DNA from: a bacterium D16-56
GTDB lineage: Bacteria > Bacillota > Clostridia > Lachnospirales > Lachnospiraceae
NCBI GenBank assembly: GCA_003611875.1
Contig: RAYY01000001.1
Location: 310,001 to 374,000 of the forward strand
Length of the DNA: 64,000 bases
Direction of reading: 5' to 3'
Shown here: one piece after another, positions 34,801 through 43,228 of the stretch
Numbering within the stretch: the stretch's first letter is position 1
How the letters are laid out: every line of letters begins with the position of its first letter
Made by a program: the position numbers and the translations under genes
Notes under the pieces: model-generated
Told to the model about the DNA's origin: nothing
Seen by the model: only the letters and a program-made list of their open reading frames with translations
Database searches by the model: none

Positions 34801-35052
34801 AAATTCCACATGGCAGCCGTCAAACTCCTTTGGAATCCTGACCACAGTCCGATACCACCGATGGCTCTCCAACACTCTCCACGGCTCCCGGATATCACAT
34901 TTCTCCCATCCTTCCAGAGAACCGGACGCACTCCCTTCCCCCTTCCCCTCCTTGCGGTAATACTCTGTCACCGAAACTCTTTTCGGCCTCCGAAGCGCAT
35001 CCAGATCCGCTGCCAGACGCTCCATCCGCTCCAGTTCAAATAAAATGCTCAT
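31876..35052 (-). CDS. Alpha-mannosidase, GH38
   Basis: Removes alpha-mannose from oligomannosides, probably in the cytoplasm (no signal peptide). The 1058-aa protein has the full GH38 order: N-terminal domain, catalytic barrel with HIDIAWLWTVEQTREK, the nucleophile Asp in WLEADCNLPSGESLVRQ, GYSAAIPQILKKCGI and LNQFHDIIPGS, then the C-terminal beta domains (HSWDTAKFEV). I chose the start at 35052 behind AGGAGGG. The 200-bp gap to the permease holds a 7-bp hairpin GCAGTCC/GGACTGC at 35181-35201 and no gene. Confidence 0.95.
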   Translation of the reverse strand: MSILFELERMERLAADLDALRRPKRVSVTEYYRKEGKGEGSASGSLEGWEKCDIREPWRVLESHRWYRTVVRIPKEFDGCHVEFLITTGREGQWDATNPQMLFYLNGKMIQGADVNHREICIDRKAKAGEEYEVAFLVFSGSVPGDLILHTELVTAEDRVEKVYYDFLVPVKAARLLKKPDPENYRRILERLGQAADVLDLRQPYSERFYDSLERAEELLRTAFYTCVQKEGPTVSGVGHTHIDIAWLWTVEQTREKALRSFSTVLELMEQYPDYRFMSSQPILYQFVKEQEPELYGKIQEKVKEGRWEVDGAMWLEADCNLPSGESLVRQILKGEQFFQKEFGIGSQCLWLPDVFGYSAAIPQILKKCGIPYFLTTKIAWNQFNQLPNDTFLWRGIDGSQVFVFMPTTCDFDKTLGLNVSFTDTRNTTTYTGIVNPNMVLGTFKRFQNRDLTEDTLMLFGFGDGGGGPTKEMLEEAKRLQYGLPGIPRFIQEPERHFFDRTYEKIADKPGMPVWDGELYFEYHRGTLTSMGKNKRNNRKSEILYEQLEILGVMAEQAGCPYPESVLRRGWDVILLNQFHDIIPGSAVGPVYDQTDQEYEEILTAGACRVQSLAEYLGKTGEEDGHGDTHALMAVNTLGFVRDGVAEAVGAGPDVCRVRDGAGKDCPMQYTGDGRLLFFARGLPSVGARVFELVRDEEADQNRARPLPDVWEGVFENLWYRAEFNERMELTSLVEKESNCQLLKEGRVGNQLLTYEDRPMNWDNWDVDMFYQKKPYGPDQVSAPVLKERGPVRTVIGIRMVFADSVVEQDIVLYPDLPRIDFVSRAVWKNHHLLLRVNFPVNINASKASYEIQFGNVERETTSNHSWDTAKFEVCAHKWADLSENGLGVSMLNDCKYGHSVKHGEMGLTLIKAGTYPNPDADMGVHEFTYSLYPHPGRWQEAATVEMAYDLNVPLVTAPAPGRRAGDAWSMVSIDKPNCFFETIKRAEDGDGYILRIYENRNVRTWMKVKLGFAVQSVEECDLLERPVGQVDFQEYGFCDFIKPYEIKTYRIRTEGVS

Positions 35053-35254
35053 CCCGTCTCCCTCCTGCCGCCCGTTGTCAAAGATTTGGAAGGCGGCTGT
35101 CAAAAAAGGGAAGGCGCTGCAGAACATGGCAGCTTTTCATCAGGCCAGTCCCGGCAGTACCTCCCCCGTTACTTTTCACAGCAGTCCCCTATTCGGACTG
35201 CCTATATCATCCTAAACTATTTTCATACGATTTCTTTCCCCTTGTGGGTTGTTG

Positions 35255-36097
35255 TCATCCCTTCACGGCTCCGGCTGTCAGCCCCTCAATCATATACTTC
35301 TGTGCAAATGCAAACAGGCACATGGTGGGAATCAGGGACATGATCGTTCCGGCCGCCATCTCACCCCACTTAATATCATACTTTAGAATCAGGCCATTCA
35401 GTCCCACTGGTATGGTTTTATACTTATCCACATCAATAAACATGACTGCCATAAACAGCTCGTTCCAGGAGTTGATAAAAGCAAAAATAATGCTGGCCGC
35501 AATACCCGGCTTAATCACCGGAACCGCCACCCGGAACAAGGCAGACAGATATCCGCACCCGTCAATCCACGCCGCTTCCTCCAGTGATTTCGGTACATTG
35601 TCGAAAAAACCGCAAAGTGTCACCACCGAAAACGGAATCATCATGTTGGTGTACAAAAAGGCCAGGCTCCACAGATTATTCAGCATCTTGGCCTTGGCTA
35701 ACATCTGGTAAAGCGGGGCCAGCATAATAAACATCGGAATCATCTGGGTAATCAGGAAAAACAGCAGCAATACTCCCTTAAACCTGAAACGGAAACGGCT
35801 GATCACATAGCTGGCCAGAATCGCAATAAACACCGAACAAAGAGCAGCCACGGAGGAACAGAGCAGGGAATTAAGCATATACCTGGCAAAGCTCCCCTTC
35901 CACAGCATCTCCACATAGTTCACAAAGGAAACCGGATTGGGCAGATACTTTACCGGAAATGCATAGATTTCCCCCTGGGATCCTTTTAAGGAGGTCAGCA
36001 GCATCCACACAAAAGGAAACATAACCAGAATCAAAAAAACTCCCAGCACAATAAACTTCACAGCCAGCGCCAGCTTTCTCTTATTCTTTGCTGTCAT
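35255..36097 (-). CDS. CUT1 sugar ABC transporter permease (MalG type)
   Basis: A 280-aa inner-membrane permease of a carbohydrate uptake ABC transporter. Six hydrophobic segments are seen and the ATPase-contact EAA loop reads SLEEAAWIDGCGYLSALFRVAVP. The start at 36097 is 1 nt past the MalF-type stop, with GGAGG inside the end of that gene, so translation is coupled. No ATPase gene is in the operon; a shared MsmK-type ATPase elsewhere is likely. Confidence 0.94.
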   Translation of the reverse strand: MTAKNKRKLALAVKFIVLGVFLILVMFPFVWMLLTSLKGSQGEIYAFPVKYLPNPVSFVNYVEMLWKGSFARYMLNSLLCSSVAALCSVFIAILASYVISRFRFRFKGVLLLFFLITQMIPMFIMLAPLYQMLAKAKMLNNLWSLAFLYTNMMIPFSVVTLCGFFDNVPKSLEEAAWIDGCGYLSALFRVAVPVIKPGIAASIIFAFINSWNELFMAVMFIDVDKYKTIPVGLNGLILKYDIKWGEMAAGTIMSLIPTMCLFAFAQKYMIEGLTAGAVKG

Positions 36098-36098
36098 A

Positions 36099-37004
36099 CT
36101 ACGCCTCCTCCTGTGCATATTTTGTTATGGACATATAGACTACCACAAACGTAACCAAAAACAGAATACACAGCACACCTACTGCTGATGCCATTCCATA
36201 ATCCAGGCTCTGAACCAGCTGCATCATATAGGAAGTAACAATGTTGGAAGATCCTGCCGGGCCGCCCTGTGTCATGGAATAAATCAAATCCGGGAAATTG
36301 AAAATCCAGATCACCCGCAAAAGCACAGTCAAAAGCAGTACAGAACGGATACAAGGCACCGTAATATTGGTAAATTTCTGCATCGCGCTGGCTCCGTCCA
36401 CATCTGCAGCCTCATACAGATCCTCAGACACGCCCCGAAGCGCTGCAGTAATCATTATGGTAAAATACGGAATCCCATACCAGATATTTGCCGCGATACA
36501 GGAATAAAGGGCTGTCCCCTTATCCGCCAGCCAGCCCACCGGCTGGCTGATCAGATGCATCTTCATCAAAATATCATTGATTACCCCCGAGGTGCCGTTA
36601 AACATCCAGCGCCACATGATGCCGATAATAAATCCTGACACGGCCCATGGGAAAAAGATCAGCGCCTGATAGATGCTGGCTCCCCGAAACTTTTTCTTCA
36701 AAAGCAGCGCAATGCCGAAGCCGCAGGTAAACTGGAAAAACAGGGATAATCCCACCCACTTCACCGTATTCATCATGGTGGTGTAAAAGGAATTGCTTGC
36801 ACTGTGCGAAAACAGCTTTCCAAAATTTTCCAAACCAATCCATTTGATGTTTTTCACATTCATCAGATTATAGCTCTGAAATGCCATCATGGAGCCCTTC
36901 AGCATCGGATAATAAGTAAAAATCATTGGAATGACGACGGCAGGAAGAACCATAAAAAAGATAAACCGCGTTCGCCTCATTCGTAGCCTTGACTTTTGTT
37001 TCAT
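36099..37004 (-). CDS. CUT1 sugar ABC transporter permease (MalF type)
   Basis: A 301-aa membrane partner of the next permease. It has six predicted helices (FIFFMVLPAVVIPMIFTYYP first) and the EAA loop DLYEAADVDGASAMQKFTNITVP. GGAGGG precedes the ATG. It follows the binding-protein gene by 78 bp; that gap has short hairpins (GTTCAA/TTGAAC), a common place for an mRNA structure that keeps the binding protein more abundant than the permeases. Confidence 0.94.
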   Translation of the reverse strand: MKQKSRLRMRRTRFIFFMVLPAVVIPMIFTYYPMLKGSMMAFQSYNLMNVKNIKWIGLENFGKLFSHSASNSFYTTMMNTVKWVGLSLFFQFTCGFGIALLLKKKFRGASIYQALIFFPWAVSGFIIGIMWRWMFNGTSGVINDILMKMHLISQPVGWLADKGTALYSCIAANIWYGIPYFTIMITAALRGVSEDLYEAADVDGASAMQKFTNITVPCIRSVLLLTVLLRVIWIFNFPDLIYSMTQGGPAGSSNIVTSYMMQLVQSLDYGMASAVGVLCILFLVTFVVVYMSITKYAQEEA

Positions 37005-37082
37005 TCCATACCCTCCTCTTCCCTGTTCAATTTCGGTCTTGAACCTTTATACCTGCAAATCCGGTGATTGGCCGGCAGATTT

Positions 37083-38462
37083 TTACCACTTCTCTCCTTC
37101 GTCCTCATAAGCCTTTGTCCAGAACTCATCAAGCCAGCTAAGCAGATCGTCATCTGAAATCTCATCGGTAAGATATTTCTGATACATCACATCCACCTCG
37201 GTCTTATAGGTGGCAAACGCCTCATACATCTGAGGATATGCTGCATGACGGTATACGTCCGGCTCAGCCGCCATATCCATGTACATGGCAAAACGTCCCT
37301 CTGAGAAATAGGAATCCTTCTCCGCCGCATTGTTGTGAATCGGGATGGTGGAGTAGTTCTTTGCAAAATACGTGTTGTTCTCAGAATTTGACAAAAACAG
37401 CAAAAAGTCAGCCGTCTCAGCCGGATGCTCGGTAAAGGAGGTCATGCCCCAGCCGGCAAATCCGTTGGGGAATACAGCCTGTCCGGACGGTCCCTTGGGG
37501 AACGGCACCAGAGCCCACTGATCGTCTCCCATATCTGCGGAACAGGTGGCAATAACCTCCGGATCCTGGATCAGCATAGCTGTCGTTCCTCCCACAAAGC
37601 CCTGCACCATCTCCGAGAATCCCCAGGCAATGGAGTCTGTAGGACAGGTGTTTTTAAACAGGTCTTTATAAAAATGAAGGGCTTCCTTGACCTCAGGAAG
37701 GGTAAAGATCGTAGCGCCGTTTCCGTCCTTGAGATAATATCCGGCCGTAGGATCTGCGATCTTATCCGTCCCCAGCCAGCTCCAGTAGATGGTATCCGCA
37801 TACTGGTATCCGCTTGTGCCTCCCCGGAAGGAATAACCAAACCGGCTGCTTGCCGGATCTGTAATGGCCACACCTGCATCATACACATCCTGCCAGGTCT
37901 CCGGCTTATCCAGTCCCTTTTCCTCAAACCAGTCTGTGCGGTAGAAAAGCCCTCTCTGATAGAAACCATACGGCATCATATAAGCCGTGTCCTGGAAATA
38001 ATGGATCACCTCATCGGCCGACTCTGTCAGGGTGTCCTTCTCGTCCCAAGCATCAATATACTGCTGCAGATCTGCAATCCAGCCGTTGGTGGCATACTGG
38101 GTGATCGTGGAATCACGCACCTCCACAATGTCGGCACCGCTTCCGTTCATCAGCATCTGGGTAATCTTGGAATCCGCATTCTCCAACGGCGGGGAAATGA
38201 TCTCAATGGTAACATTAGGATGGTCTGCCTGATACTTGTCTGCAATCTCCCGAAGTACTGCCGTCCGCTCCGGGCTGGTCAAAGACTCTACCAAGGTGAT
38301 GGTCACAGACTCCCCGGAAGCCGCAGTTCCTGCCCCCTGCTCTGCCGGAGCTGCCCCGTCGCCGCCTGCCGGAGCCGGCGCCGCACTTCCTCCGCCCCCA
38401 CCGCCGCAGCCAGTCAGCATCACCGCTGCCAGTGCCATTGCCGCAATTCTTTTCTTATTCAT
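37083..38462 (-). CDS. Extracellular sugar-binding lipoprotein (CUT1)
   Basis: A 459-aa solute-binding protein. The signal peptide ends in lipobox LTGC (residues 16-19), followed by a Gly/Ala/Pro linker. Family blocks include DIVEVRDSTITQYATNGWIADLQ, YRTDWFEEKGLDKPETWQDVYDAG and FAGWGMTSF. It captures an oligosaccharide outside the cell for the two permeases downstream. The co-transcribed GH38, GH13 and GH36 suggest an alpha-linked oligosaccharide; specificity is inferred. First gene of this operon, behind AGGAGG. Confidence 0.93.
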   Translation of the reverse strand: MNKKRIAAMALAAVMLTGCGGGGGGSAAPAPAGGDGAAPAEQGAGTAASGESVTITLVESLTSPERTAVLREIADKYQADHPNVTIEIISPPLENADSKITQMLMNGSGADIVEVRDSTITQYATNGWIADLQQYIDAWDEKDTLTESADEVIHYFQDTAYMMPYGFYQRGLFYRTDWFEEKGLDKPETWQDVYDAGVAITDPASSRFGYSFRGGTSGYQYADTIYWSWLGTDKIADPTAGYYLKDGNGATIFTLPEVKEALHFYKDLFKNTCPTDSIAWGFSEMVQGFVGGTTAMLIQDPEVIATCSADMGDDQWALVPFPKGPSGQAVFPNGFAGWGMTSFTEHPAETADFLLFLSNSENNTYFAKNYSTIPIHNNAAEKDSYFSEGRFAMYMDMAAEPDVYRHAAYPQMYEAFATYKTEVDVMYQKYLTDEISDDDLLSWLDEFWTKAYEDEGEKW

Positions 38463-38486
38463 GTATTCTCCTCCTTTTTTTATTTA

Positions 38487-38536
38487 AAGAGCATTTCCGA
38501 AAATTCTTTTGTCCGGATTTTTCAAAAAATGCTCTT
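38487..38536. repeat. Inverted repeat before the binding-protein gene
   Basis: AAGAGCATTT and AAATGCTCTT 30 nt apart, between the PLP-enzyme stop and the binding-protein start. It may be the PLP gene's terminator or an operator/leader hairpin of the sugar operon; no strong T-run follows. Confidence 0.6.
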
Positions 38537-38558
38537 AAATTTACAACAGGGCCTCCCT

Positions 38559-39743
38559 CTATATCTGCAAGAAGGCATTCTCCAAATCCGAAATCAAAGC
38601 CTCCGTGCCTTCCAGCCCGCAATGGATCCGTATAATATTTTTATCTCCCCGCAGCAGCCTGCAGCTTTCCTCAGTCAGCCTTGCATGAGGCAGGAAAACC
38701 AGGCTCTCAAAACCGCCCCAGGAAACCCCGATCTTAAATATCTTCAGGCTTTCCGCCAGCTTTGCCGCGTCCTCTGCCGTTCCCTTGATCTCAAAGCTCA
38801 AAAGCCCCGTATTCCCGCTCTGCTGCCGCTTCATCAGTTCATACTGGGGATGAGAGGGCAGCCCCGGATAGTTCACCTTTCTCACCTTGGGATGCTGCTC
38901 CAAAAAACGGGCCACTGCCATGGCAGACGCCTGATGCTGCTCAATCCGCACCTCCATGGTCCGCAGTCCCCGGATCATCAGCCATGCCTCCATAGGACCG
39001 GGAATCCCTCCAAAAAGCTCCCGGTAAGACAAAAGCCGTTTCATCAGCTCCGGATCCTTTACTGCCAGCATTCCGCCGATCACATCACTGTGGCCGCCGA
39101 TATACTTAGATGTGGTGTGCATCACAATGTCCGCCCCCAAATCAAGGGGCTGCTGATAAACAGAGGTACAGAAGGTATTGTCAATATAGACCCTGGCTCC
39201 CCTCCTTCCGGCAATCTCTGCCACCCCCCGAATATCCTGAAGGGAAAAGACCACCGACGAGGGACTTTCCAAAATAACCAGGTCCGTTCCCTCAGAGATG
39301 CTTTCCTCAAACTCCTCCAGACGGTCTCCGTCCACATAGGTGGTGGCAATATTCATGTGCTCCCGGCAATAACCGCTCAGAAAATCCTTAAGAGGCCCAT
39401 AAGCATTGCGGATACAGACCACATGGCTTCCCGCCCTGCACACCGTCAGAACCGCCGTGACGGCTGCCGCCATACCCGAGGAAAAGGCCAGCGCACCCAC
39501 CCCATGCTCCAGCGCACAGATCTTATCCTCCAAGATGCGCACAGTAGGGTTCTGCACCCTTCCATAACAGTATTTATGCTTGTCCCTCCGGTCAAAATCA
39601 TAATAATCATCCAGGGTCTCAAATACATTCAGAGAATTCATGAAAATCGGAGGAACCACTGCATTATAATAATGCTCATATTCCTCCCCATAGTGAGCCG
39701 CAATCAAACGGCTGCTTTTTAAATATTGATTCTGATCAGACAT
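38559..39743 (-). CDS. Cys/Met metabolism PLP-dependent enzyme
   Basis: A 394-aa trans-sulfuration family enzyme (cystathionine gamma-synthase/lyase or methionine gamma-lyase). The fold-type I marks are YGRVQNPTVRILEDKI, ALAFSSGMAAAVTAVL, VYIDNTFCTSVYQQPLDLGADIV and the PLP lysine in HTTSKYIGGHSDVIGG. The substrate cannot be fixed from motifs. AAGGAG precedes the ATG. The FadR-type regulator gene lies 119 bp upstream on the same strand and may control it. Confidence 0.9.
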   Translation of the reverse strand: MSDQNQYLKSSRLIAAHYGEEYEHYYNAVVPPIFMNSLNVFETLDDYYDFDRRDKHKYCYGRVQNPTVRILEDKICALEHGVGALAFSSGMAAAVTAVLTVCRAGSHVVCIRNAYGPLKDFLSGYCREHMNIATTYVDGDRLEEFEESISEGTDLVILESPSSVVFSLQDIRGVAEIAGRRGARVYIDNTFCTSVYQQPLDLGADIVMHTTSKYIGGHSDVIGGMLAVKDPELMKRLLSYRELFGGIPGPMEAWLMIRGLRTMEVRIEQHQASAMAVARFLEQHPKVRKVNYPGLPSHPQYELMKRQQSGNTGLLSFEIKGTAEDAAKLAESLKIFKIGVSWGGFESLVFLPHARLTEESCRLLRGDKNIIRIHCGLEGTEALISDLENAFLQI

Positions 39744-39862
39744 GGCAGTCTCCTTAACTATATGCTATATGATAGGTACTGAAACAATATCAAATCCTTA
39801 TGGGGGACTGCACACTGGGACCGCCCCTGCCGGCGGCAAAATGCCTTCCCCCCAATTCACCC

Positions 39863-40546
39863 TTATCTCTGATTCTGAATATCCTGATAAATGGCATTCA
39901 AAAGCTTCTCGTTAATCGCCTGCGCCTTCTTGACATTTTTCTCACAGATCGCCTGATAAAGCTCCTCATGAAGGGGCAGGCTGGCTAAAAACGGGTCTTC
40001 CATATCCAAGGGAAACTCCCAAAACTGGTCAATAATATTGCTGATGCAGGAAATCAGATGGCACATCACCTGATTGTGGGACAGACGGTAAATGGTGTAA
40101 TGGAACTTCTTATCCTCTGCTGTCTGCGGTTCCCCCCTGCGGAACTTGCCCATCAGCTCCCCGGTGATCTCCCCTAATTCCTGAATCTCCTCCGGAGCAG
40201 CCCTGTGGATGACCATCCTGAGAATCTCCTGCTCCAGAACCCGTCTGACCTCAAGCGTATCTAAAAGCTTCTCCTTCTCCCTGGCAAAATCCAAAAGGTT
40301 CAGCATGGCGCTGTCCTTATTCTCATTCACGAAGATTCCCTTGCCGTTCTGCACCTTGATGATCTGTCTGGCTTCCAGGGTCTTCATGGCCTCGCGCAGA
40401 GAGGTCCGGCTTACTCCCATCATTTGAATCAGCTGCCCTTGGGATGGCAGCCGGTCTCCTGCTTCCAGATGGTTTTCTTCTATGTACTCCTGAATATATC
40501 GGATAATCTCCGACTGAAGGGGGGTTCGTTTGATTTTATCAGCCAT
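39863..40546 (-). CDS. FadR-subfamily GntR transcriptional regulator
   Basis: A 227-aa regulator: winged helix at residues 10-75 (EIIRYIQEYIEENHLEAGDR, LPSQGQLIQMMGVSRTSLRE) and an all-helical FCD ligand domain with metal-type histidines (KKFHYTIYRLSHN, SLPLHEELYQAI). It likely responds to a small acid or sugar metabolite. The neighbours are the PLP enzyme and the sugar operon downstream on the same strand; either is a possible target. A TTGACA at 40613-40618 suggests an upstream promoter, but its -10 is weak. Confidence 0.9.
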   Translation of the reverse strand: MADKIKRTPLQSEIIRYIQEYIEENHLEAGDRLPSQGQLIQMMGVSRTSLREAMKTLEARQIIKVQNGKGIFVNENKDSAMLNLLDFAREKEKLLDTLEVRRVLEQEILRMVIHRAAPEEIQELGEITGELMGKFRRGEPQTAEDKKFHYTIYRLSHNQVMCHLISCISNIIDQFWEFPLDMEDPFLASLPLHEELYQAICEKNVKKAQAINEKLLNAIYQDIQNQR

Positions 40547-40709
40547 CTTGTGTTCTCACATACTTTTTTGTCATATATTACAATTTTAACCTTATCACAT
40601 TTCTAATATTCTGTCAATATTTATTATTCGTTTTTCCTGAATATATGTTTCATTATCTATTTTGTACAACATCAAATTTCAAACAGCCGCCGCCAAAGCA
40701 TATTTCTTT

Positions 40710-41921
40710 CTATTCATACCGCAGAGCCTCAATGGGATCCTTCTTGGCTGCCTTGGAGGCCGGGTACATTCCGAAAAAGATCCCTACCATAGCCGAAAAT
40801 CCCACTGCCAGAAGCACGACTCCCGGCTTCACGATGGCCTGTACGCCCAAAAGCGTACCGCCGATCATCACCAGGCCGCCTCCTAACAGGATCCCCACAA
40901 TCCCCCCGCAGGCCGAGAGAATCGCAGACTCTGTGAGAAACTGAATCATAATATCCCGGGTCCTGGCCCCTAAGCTCTTGCGGATTCCTATCTCCCGGGT
41001 GCGCTCTGTCACGGACACCAGCATGATATTCATGATCCCGATTCCGCCCACCAGCAGGGATATGGCGGCAATGCCACCTACAGCAGCCGCCAATCCTCCC
41101 ATCATGCTGTCCATCTGCCCCATTTCATCCTTGGCGCTGTTCAGACGAAAGTCCTCCGGCGCCCGGTTCTTGCTCTTTGCCACATACAGCTTAAGCCTGT
41201 TATAAAATTCATCCATGGTCGCCTCATCTTTCGCATAGATGCGTATGGCATAAAAGTAATCATTGGGCCAGGTAAGAATCGTGTAAGGCAGAAATGCCTC
41301 GCCGCCCTCTGTGTTGGCTCCCAGCATCATAGCCTGAAAGGGACTTAGCTTTTTGCGGTATATCCCCACCACGGTGTATTCCTCCGTGGTCCCGTAAAGG
41401 GTGGTCCGAAATGTCCTTCCCACTGCATTCTCCACCCCGAACAGATTCATGGCGCTTGTGGTGTCCATCACCACATTCTTACGCCGCCCCAGCACATCCC
41501 CTTCATTCAGATACCGGCCATATACCATATTGACCGGCTGCACCTCCTGATAATTATAATCAATTCCCGTAAAACTGAACTTGATCTTGGTCCTGCCGCT
41601 GACAACATCCGCAGAGACATAAGCTCTGCTGTCAATATAAGCGATCTGATCTCCAAACACATCCTTGATCCGCTCCATCTCATCCAGCGTAAAATAATCG
41701 CTCTGACGCACATTATCCACCCAATAGCCAATGGACAAGTATGCCTGAGTCACCCCGATCTCCCTGTAAAGCCCTTCAAACATACTCCTCATGGTATCTC
41801 CGATAGACACAATGGAAATCACGGAACCGATTCCAATGATGATGCCTAACATGGTCAGAAACGAGCGCATTTTATTGGCACGAATGGCTGAAAATGCCAT
41901 TTTCATATTCTCTATCAGCAT
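40710..41921 (-). CDS. MacB-type ABC transporter permease (copy 2)
   Basis: A 403-aa FtsX/MacB-type permease: N-terminal helix (MRSFLTMLGIIIGIGSVISI), a large extracytoplasmic domain, then three C-terminal helices (AAISLLVGGIGIMNIMLVSVTERTREIG). It uses ATP-driven mechanotransmission rather than transport through the membrane. It is highly similar along its length to the preceding gene, including YNYQEVQPVNMVYGRYLNEG, so it is a tandem duplicate. The start is at 41921. Last gene of the exporter operon. Confidence 0.93.
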   Translation of the reverse strand: MLIENMKMAFSAIRANKMRSFLTMLGIIIGIGSVISIVSIGDTMRSMFEGLYREIGVTQAYLSIGYWVDNVRQSDYFTLDEMERIKDVFGDQIAYIDSRAYVSADVVSGRTKIKFSFTGIDYNYQEVQPVNMVYGRYLNEGDVLGRRKNVVMDTTSAMNLFGVENAVGRTFRTTLYGTTEEYTVVGIYRKKLSPFQAMMLGANTEGGEAFLPYTILTWPNDYFYAIRIYAKDEATMDEFYNRLKLYVAKSKNRAPEDFRLNSAKDEMGQMDSMMGGLAAAVGGIAAISLLVGGIGIMNIMLVSVTERTREIGIRKSLGARTRDIMIQFLTESAILSACGGIVGILLGGGLVMIGGTLLGVQAIVKPGVVLLAVGFSAMVGIFFGMYPASKAAKKDPIEALRYE

Positions 41922-42013
41922 AATATCACTTTCCTTCCGGCATTTTTCCACACGTTTTCCCGTTATGACAGGCTTTCCCCGGATCCCGCCTTACCCATTT
42001 ACAATTTTGTTCT

Positions 42014-43225
42014 TTATTCATACCGCAATGCCTCAATGGGATCCTTTTTTGCTGCCTTCGACGCCGGATAAATTCCAAAAAAGATCCCCACCATAGCGGA
42101 AAATCCCACAGCCAGCACCACTACCCCCGGCTTCACAATGGCCTTTACCCCCAAAAGACTGCCTCCTAAGGTTACTATTCCCCCTCCCAGCAAAATTCCC
42201 AAAATTCCGCCGCAGGCAGACAGTATAGCTGACTCTGTTAAAAACTGTACCATAATATCCCTGGTTCTGGCTCCCAAACTTTTGCGTACCCCGATCTCCC
42301 TGGTACGCTCTGTCACAGACACCAACATAATATTCATGATTCCGATTCCGCCCACCAAAAGAGAGATGGCGGCAATGCCTCCGACCGCTGTAGCCAGGCC
42401 GCCCATCATACTGTCCCACTGTCCCATCTGATCCTTAGCGGATATCATACGGAAATCTTCCGGGTTTCTGTCTTTTGATTTGGCTACATAATTTTTAATA
42501 TTTTCAAAAAGCGCATCCATGGTCTCCTCATCCTTGGCAAAAAACCGGATATCGTAGAAACGGTCATTGGGCCAGGTCAGGATAGTATATGGAAGAAACG
42601 CCTCACCGCCTTCTGTGTTGGCGCCCAACATCATGGCCTGAAACGGGTTCAGATCCTTGCGGTATACCCCTACCACGGTGTACTCATCTGTAGTGCCGTA
42701 AATGGTGGTGCGGAAGGTCTTTCCCACCGCATTCTCCACACCGAACAAATTCATGGCGCTTACCGTATCCATCACCACATTCTTACGTCTCCCCAGCACA
42801 TCCCCTTCATTGAGATACCGGCCATATACCATATTGACCGGCTGCACCTCCTGATAATTATAATCAATTCCCGTGTAGCTGAAATTCACGGTGGTTCTGG
42901 CACAGACTGCAGCTCCGGATGTCATGGCGTCACTGTCAATATAAGCAATCTCGTCTCCGAAAATTTCCTTGATCCGTTCCATCTCATCCAGAGTAAAGTA
43001 ATCGCTTTCCCGCCAGTCATCCACCCAGTAGCCAATGGCAATATATGCTTGAGTAATCCCTATCTTCCGGTACAATTCCTCAAACATGCCCCGCATGGTA
43101 TCTCCAATGGACACAATCGCGATCACGGAACCGATTCCGATAATAATTCCCAGCATAGTCAGAAAGGAACGCATTTTATTGGCACGGATGGCTGAAAATG
43201 CCATTAACATATTCTCTATCAGCAT
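42014..43225 (-). CDS. MacB-type ABC transporter permease (copy 1)
   Basis: A 403-aa FtsX-family permease with the same layout as its duplicate: MRSFLTMLGIIIGIGSVIAI, a periplasmic-type MacB_PCD domain (residues about 45-260) and three helices at the end. Differences from the copy cluster in the outer domain (DSDAMTSGAAVCARTTVNFS against DSRAYVSADVVSGRTKIKFS), as if the pair has diverged in partner or ligand contacts. The ATPase gene ends 4 nt upstream. May form a heterodimer with the other copy. Confidence 0.93.
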   Translation of the reverse strand: MLIENMLMAFSAIRANKMRSFLTMLGIIIGIGSVIAIVSIGDTMRGMFEELYRKIGITQAYIAIGYWVDDWRESDYFTLDEMERIKEIFGDEIAYIDSDAMTSGAAVCARTTVNFSYTGIDYNYQEVQPVNMVYGRYLNEGDVLGRRKNVVMDTVSAMNLFGVENAVGKTFRTTIYGTTDEYTVVGVYRKDLNPFQAMMLGANTEGGEAFLPYTILTWPNDRFYDIRFFAKDEETMDALFENIKNYVAKSKDRNPEDFRMISAKDQMGQWDSMMGGLATAVGGIAAISLLVGGIGIMNIMLVSVTERTREIGVRKSLGARTRDIMVQFLTESAILSACGGILGILLGGGIVTLGGSLLGVKAIVKPGVVVLAVGFSAMVGIFFGIYPASKAAKKDPIEALRYE

Positions 43226-43228
43226 AAC

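Noticed and set aside
37425-39722. A 765-codon open frame on the plus strand
   Set aside because: It is antisense to the sugar-binding protein and PLP-enzyme genes, which have strong homology and ribosome binding sites; its composition (Arg/His/Leu-rich) is typical of a shadow frame.
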